A DNA stretch of 64,000 nucleotides from an uncultured Methanolobus sp. (GTDB lineage: Archaea; Halobacteriota; Methanosarcinia; Methanosarcinales; Methanosarcinaceae), in NCBI RefSeq assembly GCF_963665675.1, contig NZ_OY762426.1:2976001-3040000 (forward strand), written 5' to 3'. Below the pieces are notes generated by a model. The model saw only the letters and a program-made list of their open reading frames with translations, searched no databases and was not told the origin of the DNA. Below are positions 1 through 7,412 of the stretch, in pieces (the first letter of the stretch is position 1; the number at the start of each line of letters is the position of its first letter). Made by a program: the position numbers and the translations under genes.

Positions 1-429
1 CAACAACAAGCAATTGAAGAAAATACGGATTATGCTGAAGAAAATACGGTTAAAAAGTACACCGATATAGTTGTAGATAAAAACTATGGAATATATCCTA
101 CTGAAAAATCAACCTCTACAACAATAACAGGAATCTCTACAATTCAATTATATTTGCAAGAAGGAGATGAGATTATAATTTCAGTTACTGATGTAACTGG
201 AGGAAATGAAAAAATTGGAATGCGTATATCTGAAAGTGATGGTTTCAAAACATTTGAAGAAACAACGATAACAAAAGAAGATACATACAAGTGGATTGTT
301 CCACAAACAGATAGTTTCCATTTTTCATTTGACAGTGTGGGTATTGAATCTAAAGGGTTTCATGTCAAAATCGAAGTGACTTATGAAAGTATAAGCCAAA
401 GATATTGGTCAAATAAGTATATTGAATAA
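1..429 (+). CDS. Partial hypothetical protein (5' end outside window)
   Basis: The reading frame is open from the first base, so this is the C-terminal 142 residues of a longer protein whose start lies left of the window. The visible part begins with an acidic/glutamine-rich stretch and continues as a beta-rich, extracellular-looking domain (alternating T/I/E/K residues, no cysteines). No family is recognised. Base composition is strongly AT-rich like the following genes up to 11.2 kb and unlike the chromosome beyond the tRNA. It is followed 45 bp later by a gene on the same strand and probably belongs to the cargo of a mobile element whose right end is seen near 1572-1598. Confidence 0.6.
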   Translation, partial: QQQAIEENTDYAEENTVKKYTDIVVDKNYGIYPTEKSTSTTITGISTIQLYLQEGDEIIISVTDVTGGNEKIGMRISESDGFKTFEETTITKEDTYKWIVPQTDSFHFSFDSVGIESKGFHVKIEVTYESISQRYWSNKYIE

Positions 430-474
430 AGTTACTTTTACATTACATAACGATATTTCTAAAGGAGGGTCAAA

Positions 475-744
475 GTGGGTCTTTTAGATATATTTAGAAA
501 TAGATGGAAATGCGTTGGCACTGACAAACAACATGAAAATGGAGTTCTAATGCTAAAAGAATTTGTGCATCATGATATTTTAAAAACTCTTGATCGCAAA
601 GCTGAACAAATCCATGGTTCAAAAACAGTATATGCAAAAGGTCGAACATATTATTATAAAGCTGTACCAAAAGGTGATTGGTTTAGTAATCATGGACATG
701 GTGACAGATGGCTTAAAATATATCGAAAAAAAAGACAAAAATAA
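475..744 (+). CDS. Small basic hypothetical protein, GTG start
   Basis: An 89-residue, lysine/arginine- and histidine-rich protein starting with GTG at 475. The start is supported by a strong Shine-Dalgarno sequence (AAAGGAGGG) about 7 bases upstream. The sequence has no membrane segment, no cysteine pair beyond a single Cys, and a basic C-terminus. I recognise no family. It follows the partial gene on the same strand and lies in the AT-rich region left of the casposon. It may be accessory cargo of the neighbouring element. Confidence 0.6.
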   Translation: MGLLDIFRNRWKCVGTDKQHENGVLMLKEFVHHDILKTLDRKAEQIHGSKTVYAKGRTYYYKAVPKGDWFSNHGHGDRWLKIYRKKRQK

Positions 745-761
745 TTTATGAAATAGTTGTA

Positions 762-1412
762 CTATTTCTTTTTGTTCTTTGCAAATAAAACTCCGCCAAT
801 GGCTATAATCGCTACAACAATACCTAGTAAATTGTTAGTTGTAGCAATATCATCAGGGGATATATTTAGAGAAAAAGCAGAATCATCTAACTGTGCTTCT
901 TCTTTAATAACATTAAATTCAATATTGTTAGGCTTTGATAAGTCTAAAACAAAATAATTCATACTGGTTAAATCTGATGATGAATAACCATGTGTAGAAC
1001 CTTTTGTAGTTTCAAAACTTATAGCCCAATTCCCAATTCGCTCATTTTTGTTTAATGAATTATATTCTTCTAAAACAACATAAAAACCAGCTTTTTTGTT
1101 GGGTGGAATTAACACTTCCTCTATTAATGTAGTGTCGCTTCCTGAAGAGATTGGATAAAAACGATTTGAATCTTGATTAGCACTCATTTTAATATTGAGA
1201 TTATTTACATTAATCCAAAAATCATTTTTATTAATAACAGTGAAATGAATTGCTAAGTTTTGTTCAACGGGTATTTCATCCTTATCTTCTAAAAGAACCC
1301 CACTAGTATCAACTAACTCACCATTAATATCTAAATTATAATTATTCGCATGTGCATTAGAAATACTTAACAACATTAAAAAAACAAAAATCAAACTTCT
1401 AAACTGATGCAT
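762..1412 (-). CDS. Secreted, C-terminally membrane-anchored hypothetical protein
   Basis: A 216-residue protein with an N-terminal signal peptide (hydrophobic core about residues 7-21, small residues around Ala-20 to Ala-22) and a single C-terminal membrane segment (about 193-210) followed by a lysine-rich tail. That topology indicates an extracellular domain anchored to the cell membrane. The middle is beta-rich and resembles DUF4352-like or Ig-like surface domains only in composition; no firm family is assigned. It converges with the small gene at 475-744 and ends 18 bp after it. It lies in the AT-rich flank of the casposon, probably as cargo of a second element. Confidence 0.6.
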   Translation of the reverse strand: MHQFRSLIFVFLMLLSISNAHANNYNLDINGELVDTSGVLLEDKDEIPVEQNLAIHFTVINKNDFWINVNNLNIKMSANQDSNRFYPISSGSDTTLIEEVLIPPNKKAGFYVVLEEYNSLNKNERIGNWAISFETTKGSTHGYSSSDLTSMNYFVLDLSKPNNIEFNVIKEEAQLDDSAFSLNISPDDIATTNNLLGIVVAIIAIGGVLFAKNKKK

Positions 1413-1571
1413 AGCTTTAATTAATCTATTTAATTATTTAATAATTACTATTTTTTATAGTCCTTAAATCTCTGTGTCTGTTGTAACAAATATAGATTCA
1501 ATACAAAATTGTAAACTGTTGATTGAAGAATTAGTTAAACTTCCTATAAATATTAAATCAAAATAAGCGTT

Positions 1572-1598
1572 GCGTTTTTTGGTTATTACTATTACCCC
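1572..1598. repeat. Diverged right terminus of a second casposon-like element
   Basis: This segment ends in CTATTACCCC, the same ten outermost bases as the right terminal repeat of the casposon at 11166-11198. Further in it shares the TTTTTTGG block at the same distance, with a diverged middle. It is followed by the target-site copy at 1599-1610 and then by the left end of the intact casposon. The simplest reading is that an independent element ends here and extends left beyond the window. The outermost ten bases also pair perfectly with GGGGTAATAG of the left repeat, forming an inverted repeat around the 12-base target copy. Confidence 0.65.
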
Positions 1599-1610
1599 GA
1601 ACAAAAATGC
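1599..1610. repeat. Target site duplication, left copy
   Basis: The 12 bases GAACAAAAATGC directly abut the left terminal repeat. AAACAAAAATGC (11 of 12 identical) directly abuts the right terminal repeat at 11199-11210, where it runs into the 3' end of tRNA-Leu. Casposons duplicate a target of about this size, usually given as 14-15 bp; here 11-12 bp are still recognisable. Confidence 0.75.
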
Positions 1611-1643
1611 GGGGTAATAGGTAAGCTCAAAAAACCGAACTTT
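1611..1643. repeat. Casposon left terminal inverted repeat
   Basis: The repeat begins GGGGTAATAGGTAA and ends CAAAAAACCGAACTTT. The reverse complement of 11166-11198 is identical except for three adjacent bases in the centre (GCT here, CGC there). It directly follows the target duplication. Confidence 0.9.
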
Positions 1644-1736
1644 AACTATTAAGTTACTTTGTTTATAACAATTAAAAAAACTACTATTTTACTTCGAAAA
1701 ATATATATCTTCAAAAAATCATAGAAGTAAGCGTAT

Positions 1737-2699
1737 ATGTATGAAGCAATTGTTGACAGTCCTTTGTTTTTATGGTCAGTCTTAGCATATTTAATTCTGC
1801 TATACCATTACTTTGGAATTGAGGAAATTCAAAACAAGATTAAAGGCGTAGAACTTGTTTTTGTTTCACTGGCATTAGGAACTATTTTTTTGATAGTTTA
1901 TAAGTTTGTGTGGGCAATTCTAAAAAACATAATAGAAGCGACCAACTCATTAATTGAAATATATAATGTTTTACCAGTTACTTTTAACCCTTTCCAACCT
2001 GAATTACATGAGCCTGGGTCTACATGGCCGGAATTATATGCTTTAGTAATATTCATGTCAGTTGCTATTTATTATGCATCTGTATTGACATTCTTGGTTA
2101 TCATCAAATTAATTAGATTCTGCTTTGATCCTGAAAATGTAATATTTCCAAAATATAAACGATTTTACTCTCTAAAAAAGTACAATATTTTTGAAATATT
2201 CTATTTAGTATTGCCACGAATAGCTGTTGTTTTTGGGTTGGTTTTTTTAGTAGGTACAATGCTATTAGGGCTCTTTACAAATCTCTCTTTTTCATTAAAT
2301 ATAATATCGTTTGTCAAAATAATAGCTGCATTTTCATCTACTGCATTAATTTTAATTTATGGAGTATTGATCTTGAACATTATTTATTTTGATAGGTTGA
2401 TGTTTGTGCCTATTGGTAAACTTTTAAAAAGAAAGATTTCAAAATTTGTAGTATATAAGCAGCCAAATGCGGAGGCAATAAAAAAAAGCAAAGTATCCAT
2501 GTTTGTAGATAGATACTTCTATCTGATTATTGTTCTAGCTGCTATTTGGATGGCTTCAATGTTGACACTAGACTATTTCAATCTAAAAGTTTCATTTAGT
2601 GAATGGGGGTCTGCCTTACTTCTACTTTTAACATCAATTATATTGGTATTTCGAAATTATAAACAAAAAAACAAGAAAGATATGAACAAAAAAAACTAA
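1737..2699 (+). CDS. Polytopic membrane protein, casposon cargo
   Basis: A 320-residue protein with about six hydrophobic segments (roughly residues 10-27, 40-65, 100-127, 155-185, 190-220 and 260-305) and a lysine/asparagine-rich C-terminal tail. I recognise no family and see no catalytic motif. It lies between the left terminal repeat and the polymerase gene and converges with the latter, three bases separating the stop codons. The position at the element edge, away from the replication and integration genes, fits variable cargo, as does the very AT-rich codon use. Membrane proteins encoded by mobile elements can act in defence or superinfection exclusion, but nothing in the sequence shows that here. 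Confidence 0.65.
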   Translation: MYEAIVDSPLFLWSVLAYLILLYHYFGIEEIQNKIKGVELVFVSLALGTIFLIVYKFVWAILKNIIEATNSLIEIYNVLPVTFNPFQPELHEPGSTWPELYALVIFMSVAIYYASVLTFLVIIKLIRFCFDPENVIFPKYKRFYSLKKYNIFEIFYLVLPRIAVVFGLVFLVGTMLLGLFTNLSFSLNIISFVKIIAAFSSTALILIYGVLILNIIYFDRLMFVPIGKLLKRKISKFVVYKQPNAEAIKKSKVSMFVDRYFYLIIVLAAIWMASMLTLDYFNLKVSFSEWGSALLLLLTSIILVFRNYKQKNKKDMNKKN

Positions 2700-2702
2700 T
2701 GT

Positions 2703-5345
2703 TCATATCAATTTCCTCACAGCCTTAGTGCCCAAATTCAACTCTCCTGTTTCCCTTATCCTTTTCTGCATATCCCACAATGTAGTCTTTGGAACTCCTA
2801 GCTCCTTAGCTTCAGATACAGATATATTGAGAATCTTTTGCATGATCTTCTCTTTATTCCTGAACTCCTGGGCTCTCTTGATTCCTAAAGACTGCTCATC
2901 TATGCTGTTAGCTTCCTTTCCTATCTCTATGGTATCCTTTGCATGAACGTGTTTTCTTGCCAGAATACCAATGTCACCTTCAAACTTATGTTCAGGATGT
3001 TCCGCATACTGATTTATTGTCCTACTCAATGGCTTAAAATAATGCACTCCTTCCTTTGTCTCTCCGGTTTCATAGTCCAAGAATGGCTCATATACTATCC
3101 TCTGATAGTCCTTTGTAAAAGGTGCTAAAGGCTTGACAGCTTTCTTATTCTCTTCTATCGTCTGGAAACCAACAAGGAAGAAATTAAAGGGTTTAATCTG
3201 TTCCTTCCACTCCTTTCCTTTATTCAACTTATCAAACCTATGCAGAACATTAGGAGTACTGACAGTAAGCCTGGAAATTGCATACATAGTAGAGTACTTC
3301 AGCTCAATATCTTCAGGTTTTACAATTCCATAGTGTACCTTAAGAATGTCAATCCATATTTCATCATGCCATTTTTTCTTATTTGAAAATGGGTTTGTTA
3401 AATGTCCAAGTCCATGCAACTTAAAATCTACTAACTCAAACTTTCCATCAATGATACGATACAAAACATAACGCTTTGAAGAGATACCATAGAACCATAC
3501 ATCTTCTTTCCCTTCTTCTTTCTTTAGAAGAGGAATATCAAGTTTTGGGTTGTAAGGATTTAGTTTATTGAAATAATCAACAACTTCCTGTGCATGTTCA
3601 GGAGTAACAAAAATACTGTCAGTATCCATGTAAGCATGAACAGAACCCAACTCTTTTACTTTAGCTTCAGCCATAGCTAAGAATAACCTTGAACCTGATG
3701 TAATCATTGAAGCAAGCAGAGGATGGAAATATTTTCCTTCTTTCTCATACTTGTTCTCTGATGTTTCAAAACTATCTAATCCATGTACTTCAATGGTGCT
3801 TTTCTTATCCTCTGGATTCAGTTCAATAAAAATCCCATAACTCATAGCATTTACAAGGATTTTAATAGCCTGTGCTCTGTTCTTCTCTTGACCTTTTATC
3901 TTCTGTCTTTCTTCAACAAGAGCCTGAACCAAGTTTTCCTTTCTAGGATCAATCTTAATTCCAAGAATCTCTGTTTCCTTCAATTCTTCCTGAATACCTA
4001 CAGGAATGAATCTAAGAGCTTCCACAATCTCAGGCACTTTTCCAGTGAGGAGGACTGAACTTATAACATCAGGCAATGCATACCATAATTCAAAGTCGGA
4101 TGTCAGATAATTAACACCTACATTATACGCACTTCCATCCCCCTTGTAATTCTTCCTTACAGGCAAAATGTCCTCATCTGGATGTAACTTAACCATAACA
4201 ACAAAATCCTTCCAATTATCCTTATTTTGAAGGAAATCAAGGTTTATGTCTGAAAGTAGCTCCTTTATTTTCTCTGTTACATCCTTTGTTTCAATACTTT
4301 CAGCAATGATGAACTTCCAGAGATCAAGTAGCATTGTAACTGTTGGATACATACTTGTAAAATCAAGAACTGTAATCTTTGTAGGTACTTTTCTTATCTT
4401 GCATTCACATCTCCCTCCATAATAAGAAGACATGATGTTTCCAAGCAATACAGGAGAGAAATCAGGATTCAATTCAAGGAAAGGCTTTACTCCCAGCTGC
4501 TTCAAGGCATATTTGCCAAGAGAAGCATTACTGTATAATTTTGTAGGTGGGATATTAATATTGTAAATTTTTAATTCAGCAATAAGTTTCTCATATACTT
4601 CCCAAGTTGCACGAACATCTGTGATAAGATAATCAATATACTCTTCAGTTACTCTTCCATGTTCTACATCTTTTATTTTCTGGGTTTTTGTTTTAAGTAA
4701 CTCGCAGGCTCTTTCAAGGGACATGTGTTCTTCTCTAAGTAGAACTTCAGCAATCGTTTGAGCATCAACAAAATAACCATAATGCCTGTCTTTACCTTGA
4801 TTCTCCTTTGTTCCATTCAACTTGAAACTGTATGCAGAACCAAGTTTCTTAATGACAATTTGAGGATTCTCCTCTTTGTTAGAGAGTGTAAAAGTAAATC
4901 CTCCTTTGTTCTTATCCCTTGAATCTCCAACCCTTTTAGCAATCCTGCTAATATCGAATGGCAGATTGAAACCTACACAAAGAGCTTTGAAGTTCAAGAC
5001 CTCTGGATAAAATACATCATCAATGAATTCTTCAAGAGTATAAAGAGCAATGTCATTCTTGAAAGAATATTCCTTAAATATCTCTGTTTCCTCTTCATCA
5101 AGCATAGAAGGGGCATAAAATAACCCTTCATGTTGTATTCCTCCATCCTGATAAATTTGAAAGAACCCTATCTTCATATTTTGGTATTGATCTATTGTAG
5201 TCTCAGTATCAAAGACTAATACCCTTCTATGATGGAGGATGAGGTCTTCTTTAAAATCAGAAGGCTTGGTTTTCTTCTTACCTACCTTCTGTGTATAAAC
5301 CCTAAGTGCTAGCTCATCAGACATTTTCAACCATCTCGTATCCAA
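2703..5345 (-). CDS. polB: Casposon family B DNA polymerase with C-terminal helix-turn-helix
   Basis: An 880-residue DNA polymerase thought to replicate the excised casposon. The 3'-5' proofreading domain is intact: Exo I FDTETT near residue 46, Exo II FNLPFD near 125 and Exo III with Y..TD near 245. Polymerase motif A (DFTSMYPT, about 328), motif B (KILVNAMSYG, about 498) and motif C (YMDTDSIF, about 573) are all present, so the enzyme should be active. The last 45 residues, starting ILNISVSEAKELGVPKTTL, form a helix-turn-helix that resembles the C-terminus of the casposase encoded in this element. The start overlaps the HNH gene by 29 bases, so the two are translated from one mRNA running leftwards with two further genes. 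Confidence 0.93.
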   Translation of the reverse strand: MDTRWLKMSDELALRVYTQKVGKKKTKPSDFKEDLILHHRRVLVFDTETTIDQYQNMKIGFFQIYQDGGIQHEGLFYAPSMLDEEETEIFKEYSFKNDIALYTLEEFIDDVFYPEVLNFKALCVGFNLPFDISRIAKRVGDSRDKNKGGFTFTLSNKEENPQIVIKKLGSAYSFKLNGTKENQGKDRHYGYFVDAQTIAEVLLREEHMSLERACELLKTKTQKIKDVEHGRVTEEYIDYLITDVRATWEVYEKLIAELKIYNINIPPTKLYSNASLGKYALKQLGVKPFLELNPDFSPVLLGNIMSSYYGGRCECKIRKVPTKITVLDFTSMYPTVTMLLDLWKFIIAESIETKDVTEKIKELLSDINLDFLQNKDNWKDFVVMVKLHPDEDILPVRKNYKGDGSAYNVGVNYLTSDFELWYALPDVISSVLLTGKVPEIVEALRFIPVGIQEELKETEILGIKIDPRKENLVQALVEERQKIKGQEKNRAQAIKILVNAMSYGIFIELNPEDKKSTIEVHGLDSFETSENKYEKEGKYFHPLLASMITSGSRLFLAMAEAKVKELGSVHAYMDTDSIFVTPEHAQEVVDYFNKLNPYNPKLDIPLLKKEEGKEDVWFYGISSKRYVLYRIIDGKFELVDFKLHGLGHLTNPFSNKKKWHDEIWIDILKVHYGIVKPEDIELKYSTMYAISRLTVSTPNVLHRFDKLNKGKEWKEQIKPFNFFLVGFQTIEENKKAVKPLAPFTKDYQRIVYEPFLDYETGETKEGVHYFKPLSRTINQYAEHPEHKFEGDIGILARKHVHAKDTIEIGKEANSIDEQSLGIKRAQEFRNKEKIMQKILNISVSEAKELGVPKTTLWDMQKRIRETGELNLGTKAVRKLI

Positions 5346-5658
5346 CTTTCATTAAGCGGTTTCCAAGTTCAACAGCTAAAGCACCAATAGAGATTATATT
5401 GAAAGCTCTAAGGTTCTGTAAAGAAGTATTCTTAGACCTTGCTTTAGGTTTAATCCTGTTTTGTTTAGAAGTTACCTTAAAATGACAGTTCTTGCAGAGT
5501 GGCTCAATCCAGTCTGAGTTATTTCTGCCATCAACATGATGCATCTCAATAACATCTGGATTATCCTCTCCACATACGATACATGCAGTAGGTGGTATCT
5601 TCCCCCTTCTCTGCCTTTTCTTGAAATCTTCATAAGTTTGCTTATCCATAGTATCCAC
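5317..5658 (-). CDS. HNH endonuclease, casposon core protein
   Basis: A 113-residue protein with a zinc-binding HNH nuclease motif: CIVC near residue 27, the catalytic histidine pair in EMHHVDGRNN near 44, and CKNCH near 60. The paired CxxC motifs bind structural zinc and the HH-N-H residues bind the catalytic metal. HNH nucleases are a recurrent casposon gene and may help in excision, target cleavage or competition with rivals; the exact role is unknown. The gene lies three bases after the upstream gene and overlaps the polymerase start, so it is part of the leftward replication operon. Confidence 0.88.
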   Translation of the reverse strand: MDTMDKQTYEDFKKRQRRGKIPPTACIVCGEDNPDVIEMHHVDGRNNSDWIEPLCKNCHFKVTSKQNRIKPKARSKNTSLQNLRAFNIISIGALAVELGNRLMKVGYEMVENV

Positions 5659-5661
5659 TCC

Positions 5662-6300
5662 TCAGCTTTGATATATCTCCAAAAATTCAGGTTCTTCTAT
5701 TGTTTCCTGTATTTCATACAGTCTGTCAAGATCAGTTTCAAAATGATGTTCCTTGCCTTCAGCATCAACAATCTTAATGTCCTTGTATTTTTTAAGAATG
5801 GGATTATCAGGGTTCTTCAATGCCTTCTGTACATCATTGAAGTACTTTGCAATCCTGCTTCTGTCTTTAGAAGATGTGGTTACAATGGTTCTGACCCCAT
5901 CTTTTGTGTAAACCAACATTTCAACTTCTAAGCTATCTGTCTTGGTTGCAACCCATTTTCCTTTTGATTTATGAAGCTGCTTGCCAAGATTTTTTAGTAC
6001 AAAATCCTTTCTGAGTCCTCTCTTCTCCATAGCCTGAGTTAGTGATTCTCCCTTTCTGATAGACCTTAAGACCTCAAGAGACAGGGTTCTATCTCTCTTC
6101 TGTTGTGATGTCAGAGTTTCCCATGCTGTTTGGCTCAGGTCATAGTCACTTATCCTAAGTTTCCTTAGTTGGCTCAGGCTCTTATCTGGAAATAGTTTAT
6201 GTTTGCTAATGATCTCTTTTGCATACTTTGTGTTCCTGGGTTGAGCTTTGAACCATTCCCCATAAGTTCTGTATTCTCTGGAAAATTCAGGTCTGCTCAT
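5662..6300 (-). CDS. Conserved casposon protein of unknown function
   Basis: A 212-residue basic protein encoded between a ribbon-helix-helix regulator and the HNH nuclease. Its ATG overlaps the regulator's stop codon (ATGA), showing translational coupling. The N-terminal half is helical and rich in R, K, L and Q. A segment near residues 80-100 (RKGESLTQAMEKRGLRKDFV) looks like a helix-turn-helix. The C-terminal half is mixed alpha/beta and acidic at the end. I see no enzymatic motif. It may be a DNA-binding accessory protein of replication or transposition; this rests on position and charge only. Confidence 0.7.
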   Translation of the reverse strand: MSRPEFSREYRTYGEWFKAQPRNTKYAKEIISKHKLFPDKSLSQLRKLRISDYDLSQTAWETLTSQQKRDRTLSLEVLRSIRKGESLTQAMEKRGLRKDFVLKNLGKQLHKSKGKWVATKTDSLEVEMLVYTKDGVRTIVTTSSKDRSRIAKYFNDVQKALKNPDNPILKKYKDIKIVDAEGKEHHFETDLDRLYEIQETIEEPEFLEIYQS

Positions 6301-6437
6301 GCTGCATCCTCCAGATACCGTATGAGAGCAATTCTCACTACTTCAGCTTGAGAACAGCCATATTTCTCAGAGTACGATTCCACTTTCTCCTTAAGGTAAG
6401 AAGAAAGGCTTATTACAAGTCTTTCTTTGTGAGTCAT
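6297..6437 (-). CDS. Ribbon-helix-helix (CopG/MetJ-like) regulator, 46 residues
   Basis: A small gene starting at 6437. The protein has a beta strand near its N-terminus (ERLVISL), then helix A (SSYLKEKVESYSEKYG) and helix B (SQAEVVRIALIRYLED), the ribbon-helix-helix pattern of dimeric DNA-binding repressors. It is the first gene of the leftward casposon operon and overlaps the next start as ATGA. The divergent intergenic region behind it holds an inverted repeat (6496-6516) that could be its operator. It probably represses the two divergent casposon operons and so limits transposition; this is inference from fold and location. Confidence 0.75.
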   Translation of the reverse strand: MTHKERLVISLSSYLKEKVESYSEKYGCSQAEVVRIALIRYLEDAA

Positions 6438-6495
6438 GTTATTCAAAATACACTATGTAACTCATCATACCTGTACATAAACTGAGTATAAGATT

Positions 6496-6516
6496 AAGTA
6501 TAAATATGATATACTT
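6496..6516. promoter_or_regulatory. Inverted repeat in divergent casposon promoter region, possible operator
   Basis: AAGTATA and TATACTT form perfect 7-base arms around a 7-base AT-rich spacer. Further GTATA units occur just outside, at 6486-6490 and near 6531. The site lies between the divergent starts at 6437 and 6540 and overlaps likely archaeal TATA elements. A ribbon-helix-helix regulator encoded next to it is the natural candidate to bind here. Confidence 0.5.
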
Positions 6517-6539
6517 CTTATATCAATTAGGGTATAATT

Positions 6540-7412
6540 ATGTATAAAAAAGGGTTAAATTTTGACCTAGAGGTTAAAGACATATTATCAAAACAAGGGT
6601 ATGTTAGAAGAGCACAACTCATACAAACTCTAATGAATAGACACAAAAGAGATAGTGGGTATAGTGAGAAGAGTATCAATCGAAAGATTGACAGTATGGT
6701 AAAAAGGGGCATAGTGACTAAACTTAAAGGAGATGCTCTTAAAAAAGCAGGGATCAGAGTAGAGGATGGTAGAGCTAGCTTTTTTACTCTTAAAAAAACA
6801 GAGGACATAAAGAGACATATAGATACGATTATAGGAAAAATAGCCTCGAATAATCCTATTATACAAAAAATGGCTCTTAAAGAGCTTGAAAAATATAAGA
6901 AACGATATACTCTTAACCCTAGTCAATTAGACATACTTATAGCCCAACTAGACACAGAGGATATAGACCTTATAGACCATATCCTAAGAATAGTCTATAC
7001 CTATATAGACATAAAGAATATAGAACCCTATAACAGACATGAAGCCATTAAGATGCTTAGAACCCTACTAAACAAGTATCCTAAACCATTACCTCATAGA
7101 CATAAAAACCTTAGAACTCATTTTATCTATTTACTAGGACACTACAAAGATAGTGCTGTTATTGATAGACTAAAAAAGGATGCAGAGGAGTTAGATAACC
7201 TTCATGAAATGGAAGACTATGATTCTAACTATACAGCACATGTAATAGAGGAACATAGAGAAGAACTCTATGAGTTTGAGGAAAAGTTAAGACTAGAGGA
7301 TAAAGAAGAGCCTGCTCAGTTCATTGCTCAGGTAAGGGTTAGAGCTATGATTCATCTAGGGATGTATGACGATCCTTTTGTTCAGAATAATGCTGATGTG
7401 GAGGGTTTCTAA
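6540..7412 (+). CDS. Casposon protein with N-terminal winged helix and helical repeat region
   Basis: A 290-residue protein encoded directly upstream of the casposase; its stop codon overlaps the casposase start (TAATG), so the two are translationally coupled. Residues about 8-60 look like a winged helix-turn-helix (VRRAQLIQTL, then SEKSINRKIDSMVKRGIVTK). Residues about 95-200 are helical and resemble HEAT-like repeats. The C-terminal third is acidic. Such a layout suggests a DNA-binding partner of the integrase that may help select ends or target, or a regulator of cas1. Strict coupling to cas1 supports a role in transposition, but no function is established from the sequence. Confidence 0.75.
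   Translation: MYKKGLNFDLEVKDILSKQGYVRRAQLIQTLMNRHKRDSGYSEKSINRKIDSMVKRGIVTKLKGDALKKAGIRVEDGRASFFTLKKTEDIKRHIDTIIGKIASNNPIIQKMALKELEKYKKRYTLNPSQLDILIAQLDTEDIDLIDHILRIVYTYIDIKNIEPYNRHEAIKMLRTLLNKYPKPLPHRHKNLRTHFIYLLGHYKDSAVIDRLKKDAEELDNLHEMEDYDSNYTAHVIEEHREELYEFEEKLRLEDKEEPAQFIAQVRVRAMIHLGMYDDPFVQNNADVEGF

Noticed and set aside
1737..2699. Casposon membrane protein as a defence gene
   Set aside because: No toxin, nuclease or sensor motif is visible; only its cargo position suggests it.
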